Assembly (NCBI RefSeq): GCF_017873565.1
Contig: NZ_JAGGKH010000009.1
Span: 62,001 to 126,000 of the forward strand
Direction: 5' to 3'
Source: Lederbergia galactosidilytica
GTDB taxonomy: Bacteria > Bacillota > Bacilli > Bacillales > Bacillaceae_C
Length of the DNA stretch: 64,000 nucleotides
Shown here: positions 54,563 through 64,000 of the stretch, piece by piece
Position numbering within the stretch: position 1 is the stretch's first letter
How the letters are laid out: each line of letters begins with the position of its first letter
Position numbers and translations under genes: made by a program
The notes under the pieces: generated by a model
Database searches by the model: none
What the model saw: the letters and a program-made list of their open reading frames with translations, nothing else
Told to the model about the DNA's origin: nothing

Positions 54563-55741
54563 TTAATTTTTTCCTTTTAATTGTTTCTGTTGTTGTCTAA
54601 CAAAGTATAATGCCCGTTCTAATGTTTGCTCGTTTTTTTCTTCGATGTCTAAGCGGCGTGGGATTGGTTCATACATATCAGCCGGATCTTCCCAATTTTT
54701 AATTAAGGGAACAGGAGCCTTTTCTTGCCAGCTATCAATCCATTCCTTTGGTAGGGGACCAGACATTTTAGTTTGCTCTGTCATTTCTAACCAAATAAAT
54801 GACCAGGCTCTTGGGACTACTCTCCATATGTCATATCCGCCACCCCCAACTGCTATCCATTTTCCACCACAATATTGATGGGCGATTTTATGGGCTAACT
54901 TAGGAATTTCTTGATATGTCCTCATAGTAGTTGAAAGATGTGTTAATGGATCATAATAATGAGCATCAGCACCATTTTGGGTTAATAAAATATCAGGTTT
55001 AAAATACTCGGCTATTTCCGTAACAGCAGTTGAGTATGCGTTCAAAAAGGAATCATCCTCAGTAAAGGCATCGAGTGGAATATTAAAAGAATAACCATAT
55101 CCACGGTCTTGTCCCCATTCATTGACATTCCCAGTCCCTGGAAAAAGATAGCGACCTGTCTCGTGGAGGGACAATGTACAAACATCATCATCATCATAAA
55201 AAGAAGCTTGTACACCATCTCCATGATGGGCATCAGTATCAACATACATTACTCGTGCATTGTATTTTTCGCGTAAATATTTAATGGCAACAGCACTATC
55301 ATTATAAATACAAAATCCAGATGCTTTCCCACAAAATCCATGATGAAGCCCACCACCAAGATGAAGGGCGTGTAAGGCTTTCCCTTGCATGACTTGATCG
55401 ACTGCCGTTAATGTACCTCCAACTAGTCTGCTACTCGCTTCATGCATACCTGGAAAGATGGGCGTATCTTCTGTACCAATACCATAGTTTTCAGCTTGGC
55501 TACTTGATAACTGGCCAACACTAGCAAGTTTGACCGCTTCAATATAGGACTGCTGATGATTAAGCCGTAATTCTTCCTCTGTCGCTATCCTTGGGACGAC
55601 AATATCTTCTAAGCTAATTGCATTGATATTCTTTAGTAAATCCAAAGTTAATACTAATCTGTGCTGGTTAAAAGGGTGATGCTTCGAAAAGCGATAGGTA
55701 AGTAACTCATCGGAATAAATAAAAACGGAATCTTTTTTCAT
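54563..55741 (-). CDS. acuC: Acetoin utilisation protein AcuC (protein deacetylase)
   Basis: A 392-residue class I histone-deacetylase-like enzyme. Zinc-site and charge-relay motifs are LGGGLHHGFCGKASGFCIYND and DTDAHHGDGVQASF; the catalytic Tyr lies in VGGGGYDIWRVV. In B. subtilis AcuC removes the acetyl group from AcsA and restores its activity. The ATG at 55741 follows AAGGATA; an earlier ATG is within acuB. It is the last gene of acuABC and is set 1 base after acuB. Confidence 0.95.
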   Translation of the reverse strand: MKKDSVFIYSDELLTYRFSKHHPFNQHRLVLTLDLLKNINAISLEDIVVPRIATEEELRLNHQQSYIEAVKLASVGQLSSSQAENYGIGTEDTPIFPGMHEASSRLVGGTLTAVDQVMQGKALHALHLGGGLHHGFCGKASGFCIYNDSAVAIKYLREKYNARVMYVDTDAHHGDGVQASFYDDDDVCTLSLHETGRYLFPGTGNVNEWGQDRGYGYSFNIPLDAFTEDDSFLNAYSTAVTEIAEYFKPDILLTQNGADAHYYDPLTHLSTTMRTYQEIPKLAHKIAHQYCGGKWIAVGGGGYDIWRVVPRAWSFIWLEMTEQTKMSGPLPKEWIDSWQEKAPVPLIKNWEDPADMYEPIPRRLDIEEKNEQTLERALYFVRQQQKQLKGKN

Positions 55742-55742
55742 A

Positions 55743-56390
55743 TTATCCTTCCAAACCAGGCGTATTTGGCCAAATAACATCAAGTCCAAACTCTTTCAAA
55801 GTTTGAACTAGCTTAAGTGGATTCATAGTGGCGACCCTAAATACCAGCACTTTATGGTCAAGGCTAAGAGAATCAGGATAAAGCAAGACACTTAAGACAT
55901 TTATTTGGTTATTTTTAAAGATAGAAGTGACTTCATGTAAAATACCAACGCGATTAGGGACTCTAATTTCAATTTGTGAGCCAGGTTGATCAGCACCAGT
56001 TAACTTAACAAACGTATGTAATAAATCTGTCCCAGTTACAATTCCAACGAGTTTTTTATTTTGAACAATAGGCAGACAACCAATACGATGAATGTATAAT
56101 ACATAAGCCACTTCTTCAACAAAATCTAGAGGATGACCAGTGATTAAGCTTGTGATCATTAGTTTTGATAAAGGCTGTTCAAGTAAATCTTCGGCTTTAT
56201 CTCCTTCTAATAAAACAGGTGTAGCGGCTTTAATATCTCTCTCTGTTACAAGTCCAACGATTTCATGCTTGTCATTTATCAGTGGTAAATGACGAATTTT
56301 AGCTTCATGCATAAGTTCTATCGCTGATCTCAATGAATCATCGGGAGTAAGGGTAATAACATTCTTTTTCATTATTTCTTCCACAATCAA
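55743..56390 (-). CDS. acuB: Acetoin utilisation protein AcuB (CBS domains)
   Basis: A 215-residue protein with two CBS domains (MKKNVITLTPDDSLRSAIEL, about 8-60; SKLMITSLITGHPLDFVEEV, about 75-130) and a C-terminal ACT-like segment (IEIRVPNRVGILHEVTSIFK). It may sense adenosine nucleotides and adjust AcuA or AcuC, but no activity is established. The TTG at 56390 starts the family sequence IVEEIMKKN nine bases after AAAGGAG. Confidence 0.9.
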   Translation of the reverse strand: MIVEEIMKKNVITLTPDDSLRSAIELMHEAKIRHLPLINDKHEIVGLVTERDIKAATPVLLEGDKAEDLLEQPLSKLMITSLITGHPLDFVEEVAYVLYIHRIGCLPIVQNKKLVGIVTGTDLLHTFVKLTGADQPGSQIEIRVPNRVGILHEVTSIFKNNQINVLSVLLYPDSLSLDHKVLVFRVATMNPLKLVQTLKEFGLDVIWPNTPGLEG

Positions 56391-56422
56391 TCTAGTCAAC
56401 TCCTTTTCTAGTAGTGAAATGA

Positions 56423-57055
56423 TTAATACATGAAACGGTTAATAAATCGTATATTATCAAATTTCTGGATAGAATCTGGAGAAACTCTTTTGCCGACACG
56501 AACCATTAGACAATTGGCTGGGTGAGAGGTAATCTCTGGGTCGTCTGTTGCATACCAAACTAATCCACCTGAGCTCATCATTTTTTCCATCACTTTTCGG
56601 TATTCCCACACATTTAATCCTGTCCCCTTCAGATCCCAATGCCAGTAATACTCTGTTGTAATAATAATATAATCCTCCATTGCGTCATCCATCATCGCCA
56701 CATCTAATAAAGCTTTACCGACTCCTGAGCCACGGAAATCGGGAGCAACCTCTATAGCACCAAGCTCGATTAAATTTTCGATATTTCCTTGAGACCAACG
56801 CTCAAGGGGATCAGGATAAAGAAAGGTGACATAGCCAACTACTTGGTTTTCCTCACGAGCAACAATAATTCGCCCTTCAGGAAGATCAGCAATTTCGATT
56901 AATGCTTCATGTTGCTGTTTAGCAGGTCTAAAAGCTACTAAACCTTCATGAAAATCTAGACTTGCTAGCGTATCCCCTGAGATCGGACCTTCGATAAGCA
57001 ATGTCCCGCTTTTACTTTTAAGCTGTCTAGCATTATATGTTTTTTTATGTTCCAT
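56423..57055 (-). CDS. acuA: Protein acetyltransferase AcuA
   Basis: A 210-residue GNAT acetyltransferase. The acetyl-CoA loop is VAPDFRGSGVGKALLDVAM (about 100-118) after IIVAREENQVVGYVTFLYP. In B. subtilis AcuA acetylates AcsA on Lys549 and switches it off. AAGGAGG precedes the ATG. It is the first gene of the acuABC operon and diverges from acsA, its substrate's gene. Confidence 0.95.
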   Translation of the reverse strand: MEHKKTYNARQLKSKSGTLLIEGPISGDTLASLDFHEGLVAFRPAKQQHEALIEIADLPEGRIIVAREENQVVGYVTFLYPDPLERWSQGNIENLIELGAIEVAPDFRGSGVGKALLDVAMMDDAMEDYIIITTEYYWHWDLKGTGLNVWEYRKVMEKMMSSGGLVWYATDDPEITSHPANCLMVRVGKRVSPDSIQKFDNIRFINRFMY

Positions 57056-57119
57056 TAAAATGCCTCCTTCAGCTTACATCTATATAACGATAAAAATTAT
57101 TAAATATATTGTGAAAAAA

Positions 57120-57178
57120 TTGTGAATGCGTTACTCTTATATTATAATAGTATACACCATTTATAGTAAGCGTATACA
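57120..57178 (+). promoter_or_regulatory. acsA promoter with candidate cre site
   Basis: TTGTGA (57120-57125), 17 bases, TATAAT (57143-57148). AGTAAGCGTATACA at 57165-57178 matches the cre consensus TGWAANCGNTNWCA at all but two defined positions and lies at about +10 to +23, where CcpA would block elongation. Confidence 0.65.
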
Positions 57179-57267
57179 GATAATGCTATATTTAAATGTT
57201 AGATTTATAGCGGTACGAATCTATAAAAATGGTTACTGTAAATCGAACAAAAGGGAGTTGTCAAGAA

Positions 57268-58986
57268 ATGAACTTGGAAGCGTTACCAGTTGTTCAAGGA
57301 AAGTACAATCTAGAAAACTACGAAGACACATGTGCAAATTTTGATTGGTCTGATACAGAGAAACAATTCTCATGGTATGAAACAGGTCGAGTAAATATGG
57401 CTTATGAAGCTATTGATCGCCATGCGGAAACGTTTAGGAAAAATAAGGTTGCTCTTTATTTTCGTGATGATAATAGGGAAGAAAAATATACGTATCGTGA
57501 TATGAAAATATTGACAAATAAAGCCGCCAATGTCTTGAAGACCCATGGTAATGTGGAAAAAGGAGACCGAGTGTTTATCTTTATGCCACGTTCTCCAGAA
57601 CTGTATTTTGCCATATTAGGAACAATCAAGCTTGGTGCGATTGTTGGTCCGTTATTTGAAGCTTTTATGGAAGGGGCTGTAAAAGATAGATTAGAGGATA
57701 GTAAAGCAAAAGTTCTTGTTACTACTCCAGAATTGCTTGGGAGGGTGCCTGTTGAGGAATTGCCAGATTTAAAAAGCATTCTCTTAGTTGGGAATGATAT
57801 TGAAGAAAATGACATAATCGTTGATTTTAATAAACGGCTGGCTGAAGCCGATCGCAAGTTAGACATTGAATGGGTTGAACGAGAGGATGGTTTAATTCTA
57901 CATTATACTTCTGGTTCAACCGGTCGTCCTAAAGGTGTTCTTCACGTTCATAATGCAATGGTTCAGCAATACCAGACAGCACGCTGGGTATTAGATTTAC
58001 AGGAAGAGGATGTATATTGGTGTACTGCTGATCCAGGATGGGTGACAGGGACTTCGTACGGAATTTTTGGTCCATGGTTAGCAGGTGCATCCAATGTGAT
58101 TGTAGGCGGAAGATTTAAGCCAGATACTTGGTATCAAGTATTAGAAGATTTTGGAGTAACCGTTTGGTATAGCGCTCCAACCGCTTTCAGAATGTTGATG
58201 AGTGCTGGTGATGAGCTAGTTAAGCAATTTAACCTATCGGAACTTCGCCATGTATTGAGTGTGGGAGAACCGCTTAATCCAGAGGTTATACGTTGGGGAT
58301 TAAAAGTTTTCAACAAGCGGATTCATGATACTTGGTGGATGACAGAAACCGGTGCACAATTGATTGTGAATTTTCCTTGTTTAGAAATTAAACCGGGCTC
58401 AATGGGCAAACCAATTCCTGGAGTTGAAGCGGCAATTGTAGACGATCAAGGAAAAGTCTTACCGCCTAATCGAATGGGGAACTTAGCAATTAAGAAGGGA
58501 TGGCCTTCAATGATGCGGGAAATCTGGAATAACCAGGCGAAATACGACTCCTATTTCCTCCCAGGAGACTGGTATGTTTCAGGTGATTCAGCCTATGTTG
58601 ATGAGGATGGATACTTCTTTTTCCAAGGCAGGGTAGATGATGTGATCATGACCTCAGGTGAGCGGGTTGGTCCGTTTGAAGTGGAAAGTAAAATACTTGA
58701 GCATCCTGCTGTGGCAGAAGCTGGTGTAATCGGAAAACCTGATCCAGTACGTGGTGAGATCATTAAAGCATTTGTGGCACTACTTGAAGGCAATGAGCCA
58801 ACAGATGAATTAAAAGAAGATATTAGGCAATTTGTGAAAAAAGGTCTTGCTGCTCATGCAGCACCGCGTGAAATTGAATTCCGCGATAAGCTACCTAAGA
58901 CACGAAGCGGGAAAATCATGCGTCGTGTATTAAAAGCTTGGGAACTTGATTTAGCAACAGGTGACCTCTCCACAATGGAAGACTAG
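57268..58986 (+). CDS. acsA: Acetyl-CoA synthetase AcsA
   Basis: A 572-residue adenylate-forming enzyme, identical in length to B. subtilis AcsA, converting acetate, ATP and CoA to acetyl-CoA. Core motifs: LHYTSGSTGRPKGVLH (P-loop), WWMTETGAQ, YVSGDSAYVDEDGYFFFQGR. The C-terminal PKTRSGKIMRR places the regulatory lysine exactly at 549. The ATG at 57268 follows AAGGGAG; the upstream ATG at 57229 is rejected. It faces acuABC across a shared control region. Confidence 0.96.
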   Translation: MNLEALPVVQGKYNLENYEDTCANFDWSDTEKQFSWYETGRVNMAYEAIDRHAETFRKNKVALYFRDDNREEKYTYRDMKILTNKAANVLKTHGNVEKGDRVFIFMPRSPELYFAILGTIKLGAIVGPLFEAFMEGAVKDRLEDSKAKVLVTTPELLGRVPVEELPDLKSILLVGNDIEENDIIVDFNKRLAEADRKLDIEWVEREDGLILHYTSGSTGRPKGVLHVHNAMVQQYQTARWVLDLQEEDVYWCTADPGWVTGTSYGIFGPWLAGASNVIVGGRFKPDTWYQVLEDFGVTVWYSAPTAFRMLMSAGDELVKQFNLSELRHVLSVGEPLNPEVIRWGLKVFNKRIHDTWWMTETGAQLIVNFPCLEIKPGSMGKPIPGVEAAIVDDQGKVLPPNRMGNLAIKKGWPSMMREIWNNQAKYDSYFLPGDWYVSGDSAYVDEDGYFFFQGRVDDVIMTSGERVGPFEVESKILEHPAVAEAGVIGKPDPVRGEIIKAFVALLEGNEPTDELKEDIRQFVKKGLAAHAAPREIEFRDKLPKTRSGKIMRRVLKAWELDLATGDLSTMED

Positions 58987-59235
58987 AAAAGCGGAGGGCG
59001 GTTGCTTAGGGGCGACAAGCAAATGTTCTTGAACTAAAGAAGGGTGAACTATCCCTTCATTGGTTCAAGGTTATTTGACCTCGAGCCCCTACCGCCTGTA
59101 GCTAGCCTAAAAAAGCGGAGGGCGGTTGCTTAGGGGCGACAAGCAAATGTTCCTGAACCAAAGAAGGGTGAACTATCCCTTCATTGGTTCAGGGTTATTT
59201 GACCTCGAGCCCCTACCGCCTGTAGCTAGCCAAAG
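58987..59235. repeat. Two tandem 124-bp palindromic repeats
   Basis: Copy 1 starts at 58987 and copy 2 at 59111, with AAAAGCGGAGGGCGG at each start and only a few differences between them. Each unit has outer arms GGCGGTTGCTTAGGGGC and GCCCCTACCGCC and an inner stem GAAC...GAAGGG/CCCTTC...GTTC, so it can fold into one long cruciform. The core GACAAGCAAATGTTC ... GGTTATTTGAC is shared with the repeat after narI. Confidence 0.85.
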
Positions 59236-59335
59236 AAAAGCGGAGGCGCCTGTCAAGCGATGTACAAATTTGGCTAACAAGGATGAATGGCTAAAATCGC
59301 GCCGTCCTAGCGCAACGTTGTTCTAGCCAACATTC
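59236..59335. repeat. Third, diverged repeat unit
   Basis: It begins AAAAGCGGAGGCGCC one period after the second tandem copy but then differs (GGCTAAAATCGCGCCG, CCTAGCGCAACG), resembling parts of the element at 15290-15530. It appears to be a composite or truncated member. Confidence 0.55.
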
Positions 59336-59392
59336 AGAAAGATTGAATAGCTATTGTCTCGTTAATAACGATAATATTAGTTATAAAATGCG

Positions 59393-59424
59393 GTGGTTGC
59401 TCTGTGATGGAGTAACCACTTTTT
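59393..59424 (+). terminator. Terminator downstream of acsA repeats
   Basis: GTGGTTGCTC and GAGTAACCAC pair, followed by T5; it is probably the real end of acsA transcription. Confidence 0.78.
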
Positions 59425-59467
59425 GTTGTATTCCATGATCACGTTAAGGAGGAATAGAATACAATAG

Positions 59468-59498
59468 AAAAACGGAGAAACAAAAGTTTCTCCGTTTT
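59468..59498. terminator. Bidirectional terminator at the 3' end of the PBP gene
   Basis: AAACGGAGAAAC and GTTTCTCCGTTT form a perfect stem with A and T flanks; it serves the PBP gene on the minus strand. Confidence 0.85.
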
Positions 59499-59518
59499 AT
59501 TTAATGGACAATCGTGCT

Positions 59519-62503
59519 CTATTCTTCTTTTTTCTCTTGTTCTGGCTCAGGTTGTTCTTTCTTTTCTTCTTTCTCTACTTTCTCTTCTTCTTTCTTTTCC
59601 TTTTCTTTTTCTTTCTGTGCTTCCGCTTGTTGTTTCTCTTGTTCTATCTTTTTTGCTTCTTCAGCATTCTTTTGCTCTTCTATCTTTTGTTGATCCTCTT
59701 TTTTCTTGTTTGCATCATCCGCGCTCTTTTTTGCTACTTCTTCCTCTTTTGCCTTTTTCTCTTGGGCAGCTTTACCAACATGATTAGATGGTTTAGATTC
59801 TCTTCCTGCTATATCCACTGCTACGACATAGTATTTACCATTTCCAACATTATGAGAGAGTGTCCCATCAGAGAGGACAGAAGCAACTTTTTTACCCGCT
59901 TCATTATAGACACGATAACCAACTACATCATGACTTCCAGATTTATTCCATGTAATGGTTTGTCCATTCATTTTGGCAGAAACCGCTGCTGGAGCTTTTC
60001 CATCATCCTCTAATTTAGCATCTGCGACAACGAGCCTTTCCCATTGGGAATTAGCTGGAACGAGTTGGGAAAAGTCATTCACATAGCCGTATGTTATTCG
60101 ATTCAGAAAACCTGGATTAATGATTAATCCTTCCCTAGTAAATTCTTTTGGTGTAGAAGATAAGGCGGCATATTTTTTTCCGTTTGCTAAAATATAACGA
60201 CCACCAGCACCTAAACTATCATCGGTTTTGTTCGGTACATATTTTGCGTTGTATATATCTGTACGAACAAGTCCCGCTTTTTGACAGGCTTCGGAAGGAG
60301 CCATACCTGAAACAGCACAATAAGATCGGCTGACAATTCCTCCTGGAGCTTTAAAGCGTTCCTTAGGAGCAATCAAATCTGGATCAACATCATACGCCGA
60401 ATTTATCAAGTTAGCCCAAATTCGATAATTCCGTTGACCATTATCTGTATTAGATGTCCGATTAGAGGCATAACCAATCCAAGTTCCGAAGGTAATATTT
60501 GGGTTCGAGCCGATTAACCATGAATCACGATACTCATTGGTTGTCCCTGTTTTACCTGCCCAATCTGTAGAAAACTTTAACATTCCTGGAATAGAGGAGG
60601 CTGTAGCTCCTGGTCGGTTAAAGACACCACGCATCATATCAATCATTAAATAGGCTGTTTGTGGACTAAATACTTCAACAGGTTTCTTCTTATGTTCATA
60701 GACAATATTGCCATCATGATCGGTAATTTTTTCAATCATATAGGCATCGACGAATTTACCACCATTGGCAAAAGTTGTATAGGCATTGGTATTCTCTTCA
60801 ACCGTTACCCCGTGAGTGAGACCGCCGAGTGCAGAGGAGAGATAGCTCCCTTCCTCTTTACTTACAGAAGTGATCCCCATCTTACGTAAATATTGCCCAG
60901 GATCTTTATCGCGAATTTTCCAAAATGTACTAACAGCTGAAGCATTATAAGAATTAGCTAAAGCTTCCCGTGCCGATACAAGGCCATAATATCTCCAGGA
61001 AGAGTAGTTTCTCGGTGTGTAGGTCCCACCGGAGCCATTAGGAAAATTATATGGTAAATCTGCAATTACCGCGCCTGGTGCACTTTCGCCCATTTCGATC
61101 GCTGGTCCATACACAAGTAATGGTTTCATACTTGATCCATTTGCTCTTGGCACACTTGTAGCGTAATTCCATTGATCCAGTTTAAAATCTCGTCCACCAA
61201 CAAAACTTAAGATTTTTCCTGATTTATTGTCAATTAGAATAGCACCAATTTGCATCGGATCGTCAACTTCTTCCAATTTGCCTGTTTCCGGATTCTTTCG
61301 CTCCCTTTTATAAGTGGGACCGAAGTTTTGAAAATCATTCTTTGTTTTATCAAGTGCCTCATACAGCTTTTTATCAATTGTAGAATGAATTTGATACCCA
61401 TTTTGGCGAATATCTCGGTCTGCTAATGTCAAGTATTTACTGCTTAATGCTTCATCTTCCTTTAAGTCCTTCTTTTCATATCCATCTTGTTTAGCAAGTA
61501 TTTCTGCTAATATTTCAATCGATCTTCCTTCAATTTCCTCGATTAAGGCAGGATACTTATCATAAGAACGTGGCTGTTTAGAAATGAAATCTTTAGTGAT
61601 ATCATATGCAATGGCCTCTTTGTATTCTTTTTCTGTAATGTATTCCTCTTTTTTCATTCTTTTTAACACAGTTTTCATCCGATTTAAACCAGGCTCTAGT
61701 AGCTCAGCATCTTTTATTTCCCCTTGATTTGTAAATGGGGTATATCGGAATGGACTTTGTGGCAAACCTGCAATAAAGGCCGCCTGTGGCAGTGAAAGAT
61801 CTTTTGCGTCTTTTCCAAAGATCCCTTTAGCAGCTGCTTGGACACCACCAATATTTTGTCCAGAAGAATTTCGCCCGAACGTCGTGACATTCAAATAAGC
61901 TTCGAGTATTTCATCTTTTTCCATAAAACGTTCGATCCGCAGGGCGAGTAAAACCTCTTTTGCTTTTCGATCGAAGGAAACTTCATTTGTAAGGATTTGG
62001 TTTTTTATCAATTGCTGTGTAAGTGTACTTCCTCCCGATTGAACAGAGGAATTGGTAAACTCCTGGAATACAGCGCGAAATAAAGCTTTAGGTACCACTC
62101 CTTTATGCTCGTAAAAATATTCATCTTCCGTGGCAATTACGGCTTTCTTTAAATGATCGGAAATTTGATCTATCTTAATTTCTTCGCGGTCAATATCAGA
62201 CCGTAATTTCCCTAAGGTTTTATTATTGGCAAAGTAAACCGTGGAAGTTTCTTCATATTGATAGACACTTTTGACCATTTCTTCTTTTGCTAATACTTTT
62301 TGGTCTTTGACAAGTGAGGCAAAATATCCTAAGCCAATCCCGCCAGCAAAGGCTCCCCCAATAATAAAGACAATGATAAATAAAAGCAGAAGATTCCAAG
62401 TTACACCATAGGTTAGCCTTGCTCCCCTTAAGATAGATTTATAATGAATTTTGGAAGCAAATGTTTTTATACTCTCCCAAATTTTATGCATCTGGTCTTT
62501 CAT
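59519..62503 (-). CDS. Class A penicillin-binding protein with FN3-like domain
   Basis: A 994-residue bifunctional peptidoglycan synthase anchored by one helix (about 34-62). The glycosyltransferase domain has ATEDEYFYEHKGV, GGSTLTQQLIKN and RKAKEVLLALRIE. The transpeptidase domain has GSSMKPLLVYG (active Ser), SYNASAV and GKTGTT. After it come an FN3-like module (about 815-905, WNKSGSHDVVGYRVYN) and a Lys/Glu/Gln-rich tail of about 85 residues that is unusually long. It resembles PBP1A/PbpG-type enzymes. The start ATG at 62503 has GGAGGG upstream. Confidence 0.92.
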   Translation of the reverse strand: MKDQMHKIWESIKTFASKIHYKSILRGARLTYGVTWNLLLLFIIVFIIGGAFAGGIGLGYFASLVKDQKVLAKEEMVKSVYQYEETSTVYFANNKTLGKLRSDIDREEIKIDQISDHLKKAVIATEDEYFYEHKGVVPKALFRAVFQEFTNSSVQSGGSTLTQQLIKNQILTNEVSFDRKAKEVLLALRIERFMEKDEILEAYLNVTTFGRNSSGQNIGGVQAAAKGIFGKDAKDLSLPQAAFIAGLPQSPFRYTPFTNQGEIKDAELLEPGLNRMKTVLKRMKKEEYITEKEYKEAIAYDITKDFISKQPRSYDKYPALIEEIEGRSIEILAEILAKQDGYEKKDLKEDEALSSKYLTLADRDIRQNGYQIHSTIDKKLYEALDKTKNDFQNFGPTYKRERKNPETGKLEEVDDPMQIGAILIDNKSGKILSFVGGRDFKLDQWNYATSVPRANGSSMKPLLVYGPAIEMGESAPGAVIADLPYNFPNGSGGTYTPRNYSSWRYYGLVSAREALANSYNASAVSTFWKIRDKDPGQYLRKMGITSVSKEEGSYLSSALGGLTHGVTVEENTNAYTTFANGGKFVDAYMIEKITDHDGNIVYEHKKKPVEVFSPQTAYLMIDMMRGVFNRPGATASSIPGMLKFSTDWAGKTGTTNEYRDSWLIGSNPNITFGTWIGYASNRTSNTDNGQRNYRIWANLINSAYDVDPDLIAPKERFKAPGGIVSRSYCAVSGMAPSEACQKAGLVRTDIYNAKYVPNKTDDSLGAGGRYILANGKKYAALSSTPKEFTREGLIINPGFLNRITYGYVNDFSQLVPANSQWERLVVADAKLEDDGKAPAAVSAKMNGQTITWNKSGSHDVVGYRVYNEAGKKVASVLSDGTLSHNVGNGKYYVVAVDIAGRESKPSNHVGKAAQEKKAKEEEVAKKSADDANKKKEDQQKIEEQKNAEEAKKIEQEKQQAEAQKEKEKEKKEEEKVEKEEKKEQPEPEQEKKEE

Positions 62504-62639
62504 TCGTTTTCATCCCTCCCAAAAATCATTCCTATTATAGCATAATTAATGAATAGGAATGATAGAGTAAATGAAAATTTTATAGAAATTTGACAACCAA
62601 GGGGAAATATGGTTAAAATACTTTAAAGTTCATTAAAAA

Positions 62640-64000
<1,361 letters not shown>

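Noticed and set aside
59504-60013. Leu/Phe-rich open frame opposite the PBP tail
   Set aside because: It is the complement of Lys/Glu-rich codons and has no ribosome site or family match.

Overview
The window is chromosomal DNA of a low-GC, Gram-positive, endospore-forming Bacillaceae member. The reasons are ordinary Bacillus-type Shine-Dalgarno sites with many TTG and GTG starts, a perfect sigma-B promoter, a YhcN-type spore lipoprotein, T-box and FMN riboswitches, and a gene order that follows the ytnP/ytoP/ytpPQR/sftA/murC/ytxGH/ccpA/acuCBA/acsA/tyrS neighbourhood of Bacillus subtilis. The genus cannot be fixed from sequence alone. The window cuts ytnP at its 5' end and tyrS at its 3' end.

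Layout. (1) 1-6.3 kb: ytnP lactonase-like gene, a small PepSY protein, a two-gene ABC exporter, a short type I toxin-antitoxin locus (4.3-4.6 kb), an unknown gene and the M42 peptidase ytoP. (2) 6.4-22.9 kb: a nitrate-respiration block. A ProP-like transporter and an 817-bp deletion relic of an IS1182-like element precede narGHJI. These are followed by the oxygen/nitrate sensing system nreABC, a hemerythrin-domain protein, an MFS transporter, a NarK-type nitrate transporter carrying an extra C-terminal PAS domain, and moaA for the molybdenum cofactor. Matching NreC-type boxes stand at the same distance from the -10 element before narG and before narK, so NreC probably switches on both nitrate reduction and nitrate transport. 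(3) 23-31 kb: a membrane-bound XRE regulator with a lipoprotein, divergent from gabD and a DUF84 phosphatase; then ribD-ribE-ribBA-ribH behind an FMN riboswitch; then ytoQ. (4) 31-35 kb: a lipoprotein, an EIIC-like membrane protein behind a perfect TnrA/GlnR-type palindrome, and ytpP, ytpQ, ytpR. (5) 35-44.6 kb: an accessory insert between ytpR and sftA, which are close neighbours in B. subtilis. It holds a SulP transporter, a Usp protein, a tnpB element, DinB, hydrolase and NUDIX genes, a second type I toxin locus with a decayed duplicate, two tiny membrane proteins, a CtaG-like protein and a YhcN-type lipoprotein. (6) 44.6-64 kb: sftA with an exact 150-bp triplicated linker, murC, sigma-B controlled ytxGH, a long FtsA/actin-like protein with repeated C-terminal segments, ccpA, the acuCBA/acsA acetylation circuit, a tandem palindromic repeat, a class A PBP, and tyrS behind a T-box.

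How the parts work together. NreB (Cys4 Fe-S sensor kinase), NreA (nitrate receptor) and NreC should couple absence of oxygen and presence of nitrate to narGHJI and narK; MoaA supplies the cofactor precursor. AcuA and AcuC should set AcsA activity by acetylating and deacetylating Lys549, with CcpA and a likely cre site giving carbon control. The most unusual items are the NarK-PAS fusion, the two complete but easily missed type I toxin-antitoxin loci, the actin-like protein with tandem DGD-type repeats, and the TnrA/GlnR-type box before an uncharacterised EIIC-like gene.
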